Shown here in pieces: positions 52,374-62,900 of a stretch of DNA of 64,000 nt (positions are counted from its first letter, which is position 1; every line of letters starts with the position of its first letter). Source of the stretch: Lentisphaeria bacterium. Its GTDB lineage: Bacteria; Verrucomicrobiota; Lentisphaeria; Victivallales; Victivallaceae. Position numbers and translations under genes: made by a program. The notes under the pieces were generated by a model, which was given only the letters and a program-made list of their open reading frames with translations, was not told the origin of the DNA and searched no databases. The stretch spans positions 2,542,001 to 2,606,000 of the forward strand of contig CP091727.1 of the NCBI GenBank assembly GCA_022009855.1, written 5' to 3'.

Positions 52374-53480
52374 TCAGCCGAGCCGGAACCCGAGTCGCCG
52401 CAGCGTGTCGCGCACCTCGCCGCTGCCGCCGCGGACGGTGTAGGCGGGTGCTTCGCGGCGGATCCGGTAGTTGCCGCGGAGCTGTTCGAACCGGCCGGGA
52501 TCGCGCCGCAGATCCGCGTCGTCCCGGAGGAGGTCGCAGGAGGTGTTGCAGGCGAAGGCGAGCTGCTCCTCCGCCGAGGCGGCGGCGGCAAGTTCGATCG
52601 TCGCCGGCTCCGGCGCGGGCAGTGCGGCGGGGCGCCAGTTGCAGAGCGGCGTGATGCCGAACTTGCGGGCGACCGCCTGAACCGCCATCGCGGTGCCGTT
52701 CGCCTTGCCGTCGGCGGAGTATCCGGCGATGTGCGGCGTGCCGCGGAACACCCGATCGAGCAGTTCGCGGTCGATCTCCGGCTCGTTTTCCCACACGTCG
52801 AGCACGGCGGCGCGGAGCGTACCTGTATTCAGCGCCCGTTTGAGTGCGGCATTGTCCGACACTTCGCCGCGGGAGGTGTTGATGAGCACCGCGCCCGGCT
52901 TCATCGCGTTGAGAAACTCCTCTCCGGCGAGGTGGAAGGTGGGGTGTTTCCCGTCGCGTTCAAGTGGAACGTGGAGCGTGATGAAGTCCGATTCCTCCAG
53001 CAGCTGCGCAAGTTCGCAGAAGCCTGTGCTCCCCTCCCGTTCCGCCCGCGGCGGATCGTTGCGCAGCACCCGCATGCCGAGCGCCTCCCCGGTGGCGGCG
53101 ACCCGGCGGCCGACGTTGCCGACGCCGACGACCCCCAGCGTGAGGCCCCGGAGCGGGCGCCGGAATCCGGTGAGGGCGGCGGCGAGGTAGCCGGCGACGC
53201 TCTGCGCGTTGCAGCCGGGCGCGTTGGTCCACTCGATGTGCAGCTCCTCCATCGCCGCGGCGTCGATGTGGTCGAATCCGATGGTGGCGGTGGCGATGAA
53301 GCGGACCGGAGTTCCTGCGAGCAGTTCGCGGTTGCAGCGGGTGCGGGTGCGGGTGATGAGCGCGTCGGCGTCGCGGAGATCCTCCCGCCGGATCGCGCCG
53401 CCGGGGAGGTAGCGCACCTCTGCGTATGGTTCGAACACTCCCCGGAGAAACGGAATCTTATCGTCGGCAACAATCCGCAT
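52374..53480 (-). CDS. pdxB: 4-phosphoerythronate dehydrogenase
   Basis: 368 residues, intact. It is an NAD-dependent 2-hydroxyacid dehydrogenase oxidising 4-phospho-erythronate in the DXP-dependent pyridoxal phosphate pathway. The start MRIVADDKIPFLRGVFEPYA is diagnostic for PdxB. TLGVVGVGNVGRRVAATGEA is the Rossmann NAD site, AVLINTSRGEVSDNAAL and LDVWENEPEIDRELL are the family catalytic blocks, and GTPHIAGYSADGKANGT holds the catalytic His. A C-terminal dimerisation domain of about 100 residues is present, unlike SerA. It is housekeeping, not obviously linked to its neighbours. Confidence 0.93.
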   Translation of the reverse strand: MRIVADDKIPFLRGVFEPYAEVRYLPGGAIRREDLRDADALITRTRTRCNRELLAGTPVRFIATATIGFDHIDAAAMEELHIEWTNAPGCNAQSVAGYLAAALTGFRRPLRGLTLGVVGVGNVGRRVAATGEALGMRVLRNDPPRAEREGSTGFCELAQLLEESDFITLHVPLERDGKHPTFHLAGEEFLNAMKPGAVLINTSRGEVSDNAALKRALNTGTLRAAVLDVWENEPEIDRELLDRVFRGTPHIAGYSADGKANGTAMAVQAVARKFGITPLCNWRPAALPAPEPATIELAAAASAEEQLAFACNTSCDLLRDDADLRRDPGRFEQLRGNYRIRREAPAYTVRGGSGEVRDTLRRLGFRLG

Positions 53481-53572
53481 GGCACACTCCCTTCTCTGCA
53501 TCGTGGTTTTCAGGTCAATATAGCCACTTCCGCCGGGAATGCAACCACCTGAACCGGATTCCGGAAGAAATT

Positions 53573-54406
53573 TTACACGGAGAGCGGCGGGCGGTTGCGG
53601 CGGAACTCCGTGGCCGTCATTCCGGTCCGGCGGCGGAAGATGGTGGCAAAGCGATTCTGGTTGGAGAAGCCGCAGCGGGCGGCGATTTCTCCGACCGCGA
53701 GATCGGTGCCCGCGAGCAGCTGTCGGGCGACGCGGATCCGCAACTCCAGCAGGCAGCTGGAGAAATCCAGGCCGCACTCCAGCCGGAACAGATGGGAAAA
53801 ACGCGACTCGCTCAGCGAAACTTTCTTCGCCACGCTCCGGAGCCGGACCGGTTCCATATAGTGACCACGAAGATACTCCAGCGCTTCGACGATCCGGGGA
53901 TCCCGGGTGCGGTACGGCAGAATCTCCGGACTGCGCAGATAGAGCAGTTCGATCAGCTCGTGAAGTGCAACCCGGACCAGGGTTTCCAGCGCATTCCGGA
54001 ATTCCGGTTGCCAGACCGGCAGTTTCCGGAACGCTTCTTCGGCGCACTCGTAGTTTCCCTCCGCCGACACCTCCGGGCGGAACGGGCCGTACATCACCAC
54101 GCCGATCACCCGATCGTCGTCGCGGACCGGCACCAGAAGTTCCGCCGCTCCCGCGTGGCAGCGCAGCAGGAACGGTTCCGGCCGCACCCGCAGTTCCCGG
54201 GCGATGCATCCGGTGTCGTGCTGAATGCAGCGCTCCAGTGCGACGGTCTTGACCGCATCGCAGAACGGGCAGACGTGGCGGGCGTGGGCAGGGGACAGGC
54301 GGGAATCGGTGAGACAGTTTTCCGTCACCTTCCAGATGCAGCAGTTCCCGGTCAGCGTGGAGAGCGCCTCCAAACGGGCGGAAAGTTCTTCAAAGGAATC
54401 CTGCAT
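53573..54406 (-). CDS. AraC family regulator with PocR-type sensory domain
   Basis: 277 residues from 54406 (MQDSFEELSARLEALSTLTG); an in-frame ATG 13 codons upstream is less likely. The N-terminal half has CQIQ-like PocR features with CPFCDAVKTVALERCIQHDT GC and LLRCHAGAAELLVPVRDDD, a domain that binds small hydrocarbon derivatives. The HTH pair is RLRSVAKKVSLSESRFSHLF and AVGEIAARCGFSNQNRFATI FRRRTGMTATEFR. It is divergent from the FAD oxidoreductase at 54533, whose -10 (TATATT, 54498-54503) lacks a good -35, as expected for an activator-dependent promoter. Confidence 0.85.
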   Translation of the reverse strand: MQDSFEELSARLEALSTLTGNCCIWKVTENCLTDSRLSPAHARHVCPFCDAVKTVALERCIQHDTGCIARELRVRPEPFLLRCHAGAAELLVPVRDDDRVIGVVMYGPFRPEVSAEGNYECAEEAFRKLPVWQPEFRNALETLVRVALHELIELLYLRSPEILPYRTRDPRIVEALEYLRGHYMEPVRLRSVAKKVSLSESRFSHLFRLECGLDFSSCLLELRIRVARQLLAGTDLAVGEIAARCGFSNQNRFATIFRRRTGMTATEFRRNRPPLSV

Positions 54407-54532
54407 TGTTTGCTTTTTTCTTCTGCTTTTTTGAAAATTCAGCATGAAAGCGTAGAAATATAGCAGATAATGCGAAGAAAATCAAACTTCTGTCGGATAT
54501 ATTATCCACGACATCAATCAGGAGGTTGGATT

Positions 54533-55839
54533 ATGTTTGATTCGCTTGATGTTCCAGTTTTTGATCGTGCGGATATTGTTGTTGCCGGCGGCGGTCGGCC
54601 GGAATCGCCGCAAGCCTTGCCGCCACCCGGCTGGGGAAATCGGTGATCCTGCTTGAACAGACCGGCAGCGCCGGCGGCATGAGCACCAACGCACTGGTTC
54701 CCGCCATCATCAGCCGCTGGGATGGTGTGCGCACTCTCTGTGGAAACCTCTGCGATTCCATCGTCGATGAGTGCACGCGGGAGATGGGGCTGCCGCAAAG
54801 CAATCCGGGCTGGCAGGAGGTCGATGCGGAGATTCTCCGACGGATTTACGACCGGCGGCTGGTGGATGCCGGCGTGAAGCTCTATTATATGATGCGGGCC
54901 GCCGACGTTGTTCTGAAGAACGGCCGGATTGAGGCGCTGCTGGTAGCGACACAGCATGGATTGCGCAAAATCTGCGGCGACGTCTATATTGACGCCACCG
55001 GCGACGCCGCCATCGCCGCCTTTGCCGGTGTTCCTTTCGACTGCGGCGATGCGGAAGGCAAAACGATGAGTCCGACTCTCTGCCCGCAGTTCTCCAATGT
55101 CGACATCAAGGCGTACCGGACCAGCCGCGCCGCCGGACACGGCGACCGGTCGTTCTGGCACAATCTGCTGGAACGTGGCGAAGCTCCGTTGCCTGAGTAC
55201 CATTTCGTCGGGGTCTGTTCCTACGGCAACGGCACCGTGAGCGGCAATCTCGGCCATATCTACGGGGTCGATACGCTGGATGAAAAAGAGTTGACCGGAG
55301 CTTATATCCAAGGGCGGAAGATCGCAAAGATCTACCATGAGTTCTACCGGAAACATGTCCCCGGCTTCGAGGACTCCGACCTCACGCAGACCGCTCCGCT
55401 GCTCGGCGTGCGCGAGAGCCGCCGCATCCGGGGCGACTACCAGCTCAACGGCGCCGACTACCGCAACCGGGCGAGTTTCGCCGACGAGATCGGCCGCTTC
55501 AGCTATCCGGTGGACATCCACTCCTCCTCCACCGATCCTGAGGAGCAGAAGAGGGTCGAAGAGGTGATTCGGGCTCTGCGGTACAAGCGGGGGGAGAGTT
55601 ACGGCGTCCCCTATCGGACCCTTCTGCCGCAGGGGGTGGAGAATCTGCTCGTCGCCGGCCGGTGCGTCAGTTGCGACCGGGAGATTCAGTCCTCGATCCG
55701 TGTCGTTCCCGGCTGCTTCATCACCGGGCAGGCGGCCGGAGCCGCCGCCGCGATGTGCAACGGCTCCAGGGTGCGCGAGGTGGATATCACCCGGCTGCGC
55801 GACTGGCTGCGCAGTGAACTTGAGGTTTATCTGCCCTGA
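54533..55839 (+). CDS. FAD-dependent oxidoreductase (PF12831-like), frameshifted near the start
   Basis: About 435 residues. The start at 54533 has a strong AGGAGG site. DVPVFDRADIVVAGGG begins the FAD fold; the frame breaks near 54592, resuming IAASLAATRLGKSVILLEQT GSAGGMSTNALVPAIISRW. VYIDATGDAAIAAFAGVPFD is the second FAD contact, TAPLLGVRESRRIRGDYQL is a family block, and NLLVAGRCVSCDREIQSSIR VVPGCFITGQAAGAAAA is the C-terminal signature. Same family as 44902-46163. The divergent PocR-AraC gene is its likely activator, pointing to a small catabolite as inducer. It overlaps the convergent GH2 gene by 13 bases. Confidence 0.85.
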
Positions 55840-57527
55840 GCGGGTTCCCCGCTGAAATGCCGCCGGACCGTCTCGAATGCGAGTTTCGGCCGGCGGTATT
55901 CATCGACCAGCCCTTTGTTGTTGAAGGCGCGGGGTCTTCCCAGCGCGTAGGCGCTCGAATAGGTGCGCCCGTCGCAGTACTGCCAGAGGGCCACGCCGGT
56001 GACCCGGTCGTGTGACAGAATGTACCGGCACACTTCATCCAGATAGTCCGCCTGATACTCCTCGCTCCAGTGTGCGCGGAACCGGTCACGCCAGCCGTAG
56101 ATGCCGCCGGCGCCAATTTCACTCACGATGAACGGCTTGTCACCGAATCCCTGCTGATCCATCCAGGCGATGAAGCGGTCGAGGACCGGAGCGATTTCTC
56201 CGAGCGGGCGGACTGCTTCGCGATCTTCGGCGTACCAGCCGGGATAGGCGTTGAGGCTGATGACGTCCACGAGGTCGAAATTGATGTCCCGTTCATAGTG
56301 GTTGGAGGCGTAGGTGATCGGGCGGGTCGGGTCGAGCCGCCGCAGCTCCGCGGCGAGCGTTTCGTAGAGCGCCCGGCCGGGAAGGCTTTCGGAATCCCCT
56401 TCGTTGAGAAAGCCGCGCAGGATGACTGACGGATGGTTGAAGCTGTTCGCCACGATCCACTTCTGCTGGCGGAGCTGGCCGGACCGGAAGCCCGGATCGG
56501 TCAGGTGTGTTTCGTTGTCTCCCCAGCCGATTCCCTCCTCCCAGACCAGAATGCCGAAGCGGTCGCAGAGGTCGAGAAAGCGCGGGTCCTGCTGGTAATG
56601 GCTGCCGCGGACGAAGTTGCAGTGAAGTTCGCGCAGGAACGCCACATCTTCGCGGAGCAGCTGCAGCGGCAGTGCCGGTCCGAACTGCGGATGGGTTTCG
56701 TGACGGCACACGCCCAGCAGTTTCAACGGGGCGTCATTGAGCAGCAGACGCCCCTTCTCCGCCCGGATGGTGCGCAGCCCGAACCGTTCGACGATCGCTT
56801 CGCCGTCCGCTTCCAGCCGGACGGTGTGCAGCCGCGGCGATTCCGGCGACCACAAGGCGGGATTCGCGATCCTGGCCTCGAACTCCAGCGCTCCGTCGTT
56901 GACGGCGGCGGTCATGGATTGCGGTGCTTCGTCGTCGAAAGAGCAGGTGAAATCCAGTTTTTCCGGCACGTTGCCGGAGAGAAGGAGTTTCACGCCGACC
57001 CTGCCGTCGAGCGAAAGGGTCCGCACCTCCACCCGGTCGAAGGAGCAGGGAGCGAGTTCATGCAGCTCGACCGACCGGTAGATGCCGCCGTGGCCGTAGT
57101 AGTCGTACCACTGCGAGAAGAGCGGGGTGCGCTGGAAGTCGAGCCGGTTGTCCACCGCGATCACCAGTTCATGCTTACCCGGACCGCCGGAGGGGAAATC
57201 GAAACAGATTCCGGTGTAGGGCAGATCGTCGATGCCGATGAGTTTGCGGTCCAGAAAGAGGGTGGCCCGAAGGCCGATGCCGTTCAGTTTGAGCCGCAGC
57301 CGGTCGGCGTTGGTGGTGATCCAAGTCCGGTAGAAGCCGACACCGCGCCGCCCCGCGTCCGGTGGAAGCGTATCGAAGACCCCAGGCACCGCCATCAGGT
57401 CGTCGAAGGCGAGCGCGTTCCAGTCGGGATGCTCCGGATCGGCGCACTCCGCAACGAAACCGAACTGCCAGAGCCCGTCGAGCCGGTGGATCCGACGAAG
57501 GGGAAATTGCGGAAACAACGATTCCAT
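55827..57527 (-). CDS. GH2 family glycoside hydrolase (beta-glucuronidase/beta-galactosidase type)
   Basis: 566 residues, intact, no signal peptide, so cytoplasmic. The N-terminal sugar-binding domain (RIHRLDGLWQFGFVAECADP; GVGFYRTWITTNADRLRLKL), an immunoglobulin-like domain, then a TIM barrel from about residue 270. KLLGVCRHETHPQFGPALP is the usual barrel entry, PSVILRGFLNEGDSESLPGR contains the acid/base Glu, and KPFIVSEIGAGGIYGW the nucleophile Glu, with VALWQYCDGRTYSS near the end. The start at 57527 has GAGGATTGGA upstream. It follows the beta-propeller gene by 26 bases. It probably cleaves imported oligosaccharides. Glucuronide and galactoside substrates cannot be separated by eye. Confidence 0.9.
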   Translation of the reverse strand: MESLFPQFPLRRIHRLDGLWQFGFVAECADPEHPDWNALAFDDLMAVPGVFDTLPPDAGRRGVGFYRTWITTNADRLRLKLNGIGLRATLFLDRKLIGIDDLPYTGICFDFPSGGPGKHELVIAVDNRLDFQRTPLFSQWYDYYGHGGIYRSVELHELAPCSFDRVEVRTLSLDGRVGVKLLLSGNVPEKLDFTCSFDDEAPQSMTAAVNDGALEFEARIANPALWSPESPRLHTVRLEADGEAIVERFGLRTIRAEKGRLLLNDAPLKLLGVCRHETHPQFGPALPLQLLREDVAFLRELHCNFVRGSHYQQDPRFLDLCDRFGILVWEEGIGWGDNETHLTDPGFRSGQLRQQKWIVANSFNHPSVILRGFLNEGDSESLPGRALYETLAAELRRLDPTRPITYASNHYERDINFDLVDVISLNAYPGWYAEDREAVRPLGEIAPVLDRFIAWMDQQGFGDKPFIVSEIGAGGIYGWRDRFRAHWSEEYQADYLDEVCRYILSHDRVTGVALWQYCDGRTYSSAYALGRPRAFNNKGLVDEYRRPKLAFETVRRHFSGEPAQGR

Positions 57528-57553
57528 TTTTCCAATCCTCATATGCTGAAAAC

Positions 57554-58747
57554 TTACTGAATGATCGGCGAAAGATCGAGCTGATAGATGGCCCGGCTGC
57601 CGTCGTGAATGGAGTCCACCGTGACGATCTTCCCATCCGGGCTCCAGCGTGGATGCAGATCGCAGCGCACGTCGCCGCTGCACCCCGGGGCGTTTTCGTG
57701 ACGGAAGATGCCCAGCGTCTGCAGATTGCCGGTGGCGGTTTCGATGAGGACCAGTTTCTGCCGCCGGTTTTCATCGGGGTAGCTGTCCGAGAGCAGCCAC
57801 CTGCCGTCGGGCGAGAAGACCATGTGCGACATCGCGCCGTGCCCTTTCGAAATCCGCCGGGCGAGGAAGGGGCGGCGGCTCTCGTCGAACACCACCGCTT
57901 CGTGGCCGGTTCCGCGCCAGTTGGCATCGACGAGGATTTCGCGGGGAGTCCGGCCCCAGATCTGGTGAGAGATGGCGTTTTTCCAATAGACCTCCGGCAG
58001 GATGCACTCCGCGTCTTCGCCGGTCAGCGAACAGGTGTACATGAAGGTGTGCCACATGCAGGATTGGCCGATCGGATCGGTCCACTGGCGGAAGAGCCAC
58101 AGCACCCGGGTTGAGTCGCAGTTGAAAATCGCGTGGTTGAGCCAGATGTAGAACTCCTCCATGCCGTATCCGTAAGGATGCCGCTCGAGCATGGTCCGGT
58201 AGCTGACGATCAGTTTCGAACTGCCGTTGTCGAGATCGATGAGGCGCAGTCCTTCGCCGTCGAGGTCCGCCGGATGCCACTGGTCCACCGGCACCGGGGT
58301 GTCCGCGTAGCTGTAGCCGCGGCGCGGAATCCGGCCGAAGTTCAGCGACACCCCCCACCGGCCGTCCGGAGAGATCGCGTAAATCGGATATTCGAAGCGG
58401 TCCACCACCCCTTTGCCGAGCTGATAGATCCGGGCAACCGGTTTTTGCTCCTGCAGATCGAAGTCATTGTAGACGAAACAGCCGGGGCGGCGCGGCAGAA
58501 AGAGCTCCATACACCCCTGCTGATGGCACCAGGTCCGGGTGGTGACCAGCGGGCGATATCCCTCTTTGCCGATCACGCCGATTTCCGCGGTCTCTCCGGG
58601 CTGCGGCAGCCGGGTTTCCTGCGGAATGCGCAGGGCCAGGTGCAGGGTCTGGTCTTCGTTCCACGGATTGCGGTCGTAGTAGCCGAAGAGATAGATGCCG
58701 TTGTCCGGCGTGATCTTCCGCCATTGGTAAACCGGATGAATTTCCAT
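57554..58747 (-). CDS. TolB/oligogalacturonate-lyase-like beta-propeller protein
   Basis: 397 residues, intact, no signal peptide; the start at 58747 has a GGAG site. Repeated propeller blades include YAISPDGRWGVSLNFGR, FSPDGRWLLSDSYPD and HPRWSPDGKIVTVDSIHDGS. LNHAIFNCDSTRVLWLFRQW, ISHQIWGRTPREILVDANW and RCDLHPRWSPDG supply conserved His residues in a pattern like PL22 oligogalacturonate lyases, but I cannot confirm the lyase residues. It lies between the LacI gene and the GH2 gene and shares a LacI-type operator, so it likely acts on the same intracellular oligosaccharide, possibly uronate-containing. Confidence 0.65.
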   Translation of the reverse strand: MEIHPVYQWRKITPDNGIYLFGYYDRNPWNEDQTLHLALRIPQETRLPQPGETAEIGVIGKEGYRPLVTTRTWCHQQGCMELFLPRRPGCFVYNDFDLQEQKPVARIYQLGKGVVDRFEYPIYAISPDGRWGVSLNFGRIPRRGYSYADTPVPVDQWHPADLDGEGLRLIDLDNGSSKLIVSYRTMLERHPYGYGMEEFYIWLNHAIFNCDSTRVLWLFRQWTDPIGQSCMWHTFMYTCSLTGEDAECILPEVYWKNAISHQIWGRTPREILVDANWRGTGHEAVVFDESRRPFLARRISKGHGAMSHMVFSPDGRWLLSDSYPDENRRQKLVLIETATGNLQTLGIFRHENAPGCSGDVRCDLHPRWSPDGKIVTVDSIHDGSRAIYQLDLSPIIQ

Positions 58748-58775
58748 TTCTTTCTCCTGGAATATTGCGTTGATA

Positions 58776-58786
58776 ATTCGTATAAA
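58776..58786 (-). promoter_or_regulatory. Putative operator for the LacI protein, in front of the beta-propeller/GH2 genes
   Basis: TTTATACGAAT on the minus strand matches 10 of 11 bases of TTTATACGTAT at 59780-59790 in the LacI promoter. It lies 29 bases upstream of the beta-propeller ATG. Confidence 0.45.
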
Positions 58787-58800
58787 TATTTTGAAAAAAA

Positions 58801-59769
58801 TTATGCGGACTCCCGGATCGTCAAGCGGCATGGCACGGAAACAAAACGTGCATGGTGAAAATCACGGAGCACGGCACAGAGCTCTTCCACCAGCAGCCGG
58901 GCGATTTCGCCGCGCGGCTGCTCGACTGAAGTGAGGGCGGGGGAGGTGTAGCGGCCGGCGGTAATGTTGTCGAATCCGGCGAGGGAGAGCGCTTCCGGCA
59001 CCTGGATTCCGGCTTCCGCCGCCGCCCGCAGTGCGCCGATGGCCATATCGTCATTGTGGGCGAAAACCCCGTCGGTGTCGGGGTGGCGGAGCAGCAGCTG
59101 CCGCATTCCCTCGTAACCGGCGGTGAGGAGGTCGCAGGCGGGAGGAACCGGCATCGGCCGCGCCTCCATTCCGGCGGCGGCGAGGGCCGCGCAATAGCCG
59201 CGATACCGTTGTTCTTCCTTGCCCTGCGCGCCGAGAAAGGCGATATGTTTCCGCCCCCGGCGGATCAGAAAATCGGTGAGTTCCCGACCGGCGCCGAACC
59301 GGTCGGGGAGAACCTGACTGACCTGTTCGCTGATCAGTTGCTCCCCGCCGTAAAACACGAGTGCGATTCCGTCATCCCGGAGCGGCAGAAGCTGTTCGGC
59401 GAACATGCCGAGTGCCACGACCCCGGCTACCCGCATGCTCTGAAGCGAGGCGGCGGCCGATGCGGCTTCCGCATGGCTGCCTGCCGGGATGAAGTAGAGC
59501 AGGTAGCCGTGAGGCTCGAGGCCGCACTGGAGTTCCTGGAACAGTTCGGCGTAGTAGCTGTTGGTCAATGATGGGAAAACCGCGCCGATCACGTTGCTCC
59601 GCCCGAGCCGGAGCATCTGCCCGGCCGGATTGGGGCGGTATCCGATGTCGGCGGCCAGTCTGCGTACCGCCTCGCGCACAGCCGGCGAGATCCGTTCGGA
59701 TCCCTTCAGCGCCATCGAAACGGTCGCCTGCGAGATATTCAGCTGCTTCGCTATCTCTTTCTGTGTCAT
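58801..59769 (-). CDS. LacI family transcriptional regulator
   Basis: 322 residues, intact. The HTH is MTQKEIAKQLNISQATVSMA LKGSERISPAVREAVRRLAA; the hinge follows at YRPNPAGQMLRLGRS. The sensor domain carries NVIGAVFPSLTNSYYAELFQ, DGVFAHNDDMAIGALRAA and LSLAGFDNITAGRYTSPALT SVEQP, all typical of sugar-binding LacI repressors. It heads the LacI, beta-propeller, GH2 run of minus-strand genes. Palindromic TATACGTATA just downstream of its own -10, and a related site before the next gene, point to autoregulation and control of the operon. Confidence 0.92.
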   Translation of the reverse strand: MTQKEIAKQLNISQATVSMALKGSERISPAVREAVRRLAADIGYRPNPAGQMLRLGRSNVIGAVFPSLTNSYYAELFQELQCGLEPHGYLLYFIPAGSHAEAASAAASLQSMRVAGVVALGMFAEQLLPLRDDGIALVFYGGEQLISEQVSQVLPDRFGAGRELTDFLIRRGRKHIAFLGAQGKEEQRYRGYCAALAAAGMEARPMPVPPACDLLTAGYEGMRQLLLRHPDTDGVFAHNDDMAIGALRAAAEAGIQVPEALSLAGFDNITAGRYTSPALTSVEQPRGEIARLLVEELCAVLRDFHHARFVSVPCRLTIRESA

Positions 59770-59779
59770 TTTACCCTCG

Positions 59780-59821
59780 TTTATACGTATATATTATGCC
59801 ACGGCAGGATCGATTTGTCAA
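59780..59821 (-). promoter_or_regulatory. LacI promoter with palindromic operator
   Basis: On the minus strand, TTGACA (59821-59816), 17 bases, CATAAT (59798-59793). The palindrome TATACGTATA (59782-59791) covers the expected transcription start. Confidence 0.78.
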
Positions 59822-59870
59822 GCGGAGAACGAAAAAAAGGTAAAATTCCATATTTCCCCCGCGCGGAACG

Positions 59871-59905
59871 AAAAAAAGCCGTCAGCTCATGTCCGGGCTG
59901 ACGGC
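59871..59905 (-). terminator. Rho-independent terminator of the 59926-63341 gene
   Basis: GCCGTCAGC and GCTGACGGC form a perfect 9-bp stem with a 10-base loop. On the minus strand it is followed by seven T. It lies 21 bases after the hydrolase stop codon. Confidence 0.88.
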
Positions 59906-59925
59906 AGGGGAGCGCCTGACGGAAC

Positions 59926-62900
59926 TCATTCAAATACGACGAGCGGGTGCCGTTCCGCATTTTTCAACTGCGGAACAATCTGGAGGCCACCCTTTCTGCA
60001 CTCTCCGTCGTTGTCGTTGATGAGCAGATTGAAGCGGACTCCCCGCCTCATGGTCGCCGGGGCGGTGCGCAGGGTGGCAAGTGGAATTTCCGCCTGATAG
60101 ATGGTGTGGTCCCCCTTGCGTTCGGTGTGCAGAAGAATCTCCGAGGCGCATTTTTCCGCATCGAAACCGGCCGGAGTGTGCCAGACAAACGTCTCATTGT
60201 CGCCGGACTTCAAACGGGTCAGACCGATCTCCCACGATCCGGCCTGATCGGGCAGGGTGAGGGAGAACTGAATGTTGTCACCTCGCCAGACGAACCGGCC
60301 GGATTCCGGCTGGCAATGGAGATCGTCCCGGACGTCGATGGTGAGTTGCAATGATTTTTCCTTCAGCTTGAGGAAGATTTCGGCGGAGAGGTCCTGCTTC
60401 CCCTGCCAGAGCAGATGGGCTTTTGACGGCTGCCCCTCCCAGAATGAGAAGGTCTGCGAGGGCTGATCGAGCACAAAATCCGCACCTTTCCGGCGGGAGT
60501 CGGCCGGGATGTGAATGGCTTGTTGGAACGGCAGATCGATCGTGCCGGTGCTCTTCAGTGTCGGAATGGCGAAACGGAGGCGGATGTAAAATTTCCGCTG
60601 AAAGTCGCCGGGCAGCTCCGGCGAGATGATAAGTTTGTGGGTGATCGTCTGCTCCGACTCCCCCGCCAGTTGGTATTGGAATCGTCTCTTTTCCGAGCGG
60701 AACAGAGGAGACGGCATCAGTTCAAACTGGAAATTCAGAGCTTGTTTCAGCGGGTTTCGCAACTTCAATGCAAGCGGAACGGTTTTCCCCGGATCGCCGC
60801 CTGGGGGGCGGAGGCCTCCACCACGGCGCCGGGAAATGCAACCCGGGTGGCGCCTTTCAGTCGCAGAGTTGCAGGGATTGCCCCGACGGTAAAAATTCCG
60901 GTGCCGTCGCTGAGTTTGATAGGCGCTGAATTTCCCATGATGTCGATCTGTTCGGCGGCTTGCGCATCTGTCTGGAAAATGAACGGCAGGTTCGCGGGGT
61001 TGTTCTGTTCATTCCAGGCGGCGGCGAGCAGATCCTTTCCGCGACGGAAGAGGAACAGATAAAGATCCCGGCCGATCTGCCGCTGTTCCACGAAACGGGC
61101 TTTCCGTAAACGGCGGCGAGCGCATTGTAGACTGGATAGATCGGTTTGGGATGAAAATCCAGCGTCATCATGCCGTAATGGTGTTCGGCGTTGTAGGGAT
61201 CGCATCCGTCGTTGCGCAGATCGTACCAGGTATAGCCGACGGCTCCGCGGCTCCACGAGAAGATGAGTTTCTTGAACAGTGTCAGCGCCTGCATGTTCTC
61301 GCCGCTGCTGGCGGAGGAGATTGCCGTTTCATTCGCGTACCACGGGACCGCGTCGGCGCCGGTCTCTTTGCGCATCGGCAGCAGGAGAGAATCGATCACG
61401 GATGCATAGACCGGGAAATTGCTGTGTTCATGGTGGGCATGCAGGTCGTAATACCCCCGGCAGTTCCGCAGAATCTCCTTCTGGAACTGCACGTTGTCTT
61501 TCTTCGGGTTGCCCATGGGGCGGACCGAGGCGAAGCCGCCGTTCATGACGATCGCCCGGGGATTGACCTTCTTCACCTCTTCCCAGGCTGATTTCAGGAG
61601 CTTTGCGTAATCTTCGGCACCGAAATGGGCGAAGCTGTAGAGATCCGGTTCGTTCCACACCTCCCAGTACCGGATACTTTCCCGGTAGCGTGCGGCAGTG
61701 GTCGAGACATACTTCCGCCACGCGTCGAGATTGGGCATGGCACGGTGCCAGTCGGTCCATTTCCTGCTGTTGCGGGTAGATTCCGGCGCGGCCCATCGGG
61801 CGCCGTAGCCGAACCCCGCCTGGAGCTGAATGCCCTGTTCGCCGAACAATTTCACCAGTTCATCGAAATCCTGATAATTCCAGACGTTTTCCAGCGGCTG
61901 AATGGAGTGCCAGTGGGAGTTGGTCCGGATGATTTTGGCCCCGCAGATTCCGGCGGCTTCCGCCTCCAGTTTTCGATCGTGCTGAGCCCAGCGTGACGTG
62001 TGGGTGCAGATGCCGAACAGAAAGTCCTGTTCTCCGGGGTGTTCAGGCGTCGGACCGGCCGGACGGAGAAAGGCGAATGTCGTTCGATGCGTGGCGGTGG
62101 ATTGCGGCTTCGCCGTCGTGATTTGAGCTTCCGCCTGCCAGATGCCGAAGGCGAGCCGGGGCAGCTGTACCGGTATGGTTCTGCTCTCCCCGGACGCAGG
62201 GAAAAGGAGAACTCTTTTCTGAGCTCTTTCCCGAAGAAATCGCGGAGAATCAGGTTCCCTCTGCCGGAGAGCTTCAACGGTGAGGTGTTGGTACAGCGGA
62301 ACGCGAGTTTCTTTTCTTCTCCTTCTTTGAGAATGTGAAGTTCATTGCCGGTTTCCACGTCGAAGCGGATCGCTTCGGCCGCGGTTGCCGCCGAACGGAT
62401 GACGGCCGAGTGGAAGAGGATTTCCGTCTCCGGGGTTTCCGAGAGGATGGTCAGCGTCTGGAATCTGATTTCGGAATTTTCTCCGGTGATGTTCAGTGTG
62501 AGCGTATCGCTGTCCGGGGAGAACGTGGTTCCGAGACGGATCGATTTTTTTTGCCGGCGATGCAGTCGAGGCGAAGAGTGCCGCTTCCCTTCCGCACCTT
62601 GCCATGAAATACGATCTGGCGCGGTGCGGTCCAGGGGCGCAGCGACCATTTGTGTTCTTTCAGAGTGACGGATTTTCCCTTCATGCGGAGCAGAAGCCCA
62701 TCCGGCGTCTGCTCCAGAACGGAATTCCGACCCGAGAGCGTGAATCTGGAGCGGTTGTCGAAAAACAGGAAGGGCTGTTCCATCGTGGTCTGTCGGGCCG
62801 TTTCTGGATTGAGTTCCAGAGAATGGATCTGGACTCGCTGGTTGCCGAAGCCGGGCCGGACCCGGCAGGTGATTCCGGCCAGAGAGAGTGGATAGTCGAT

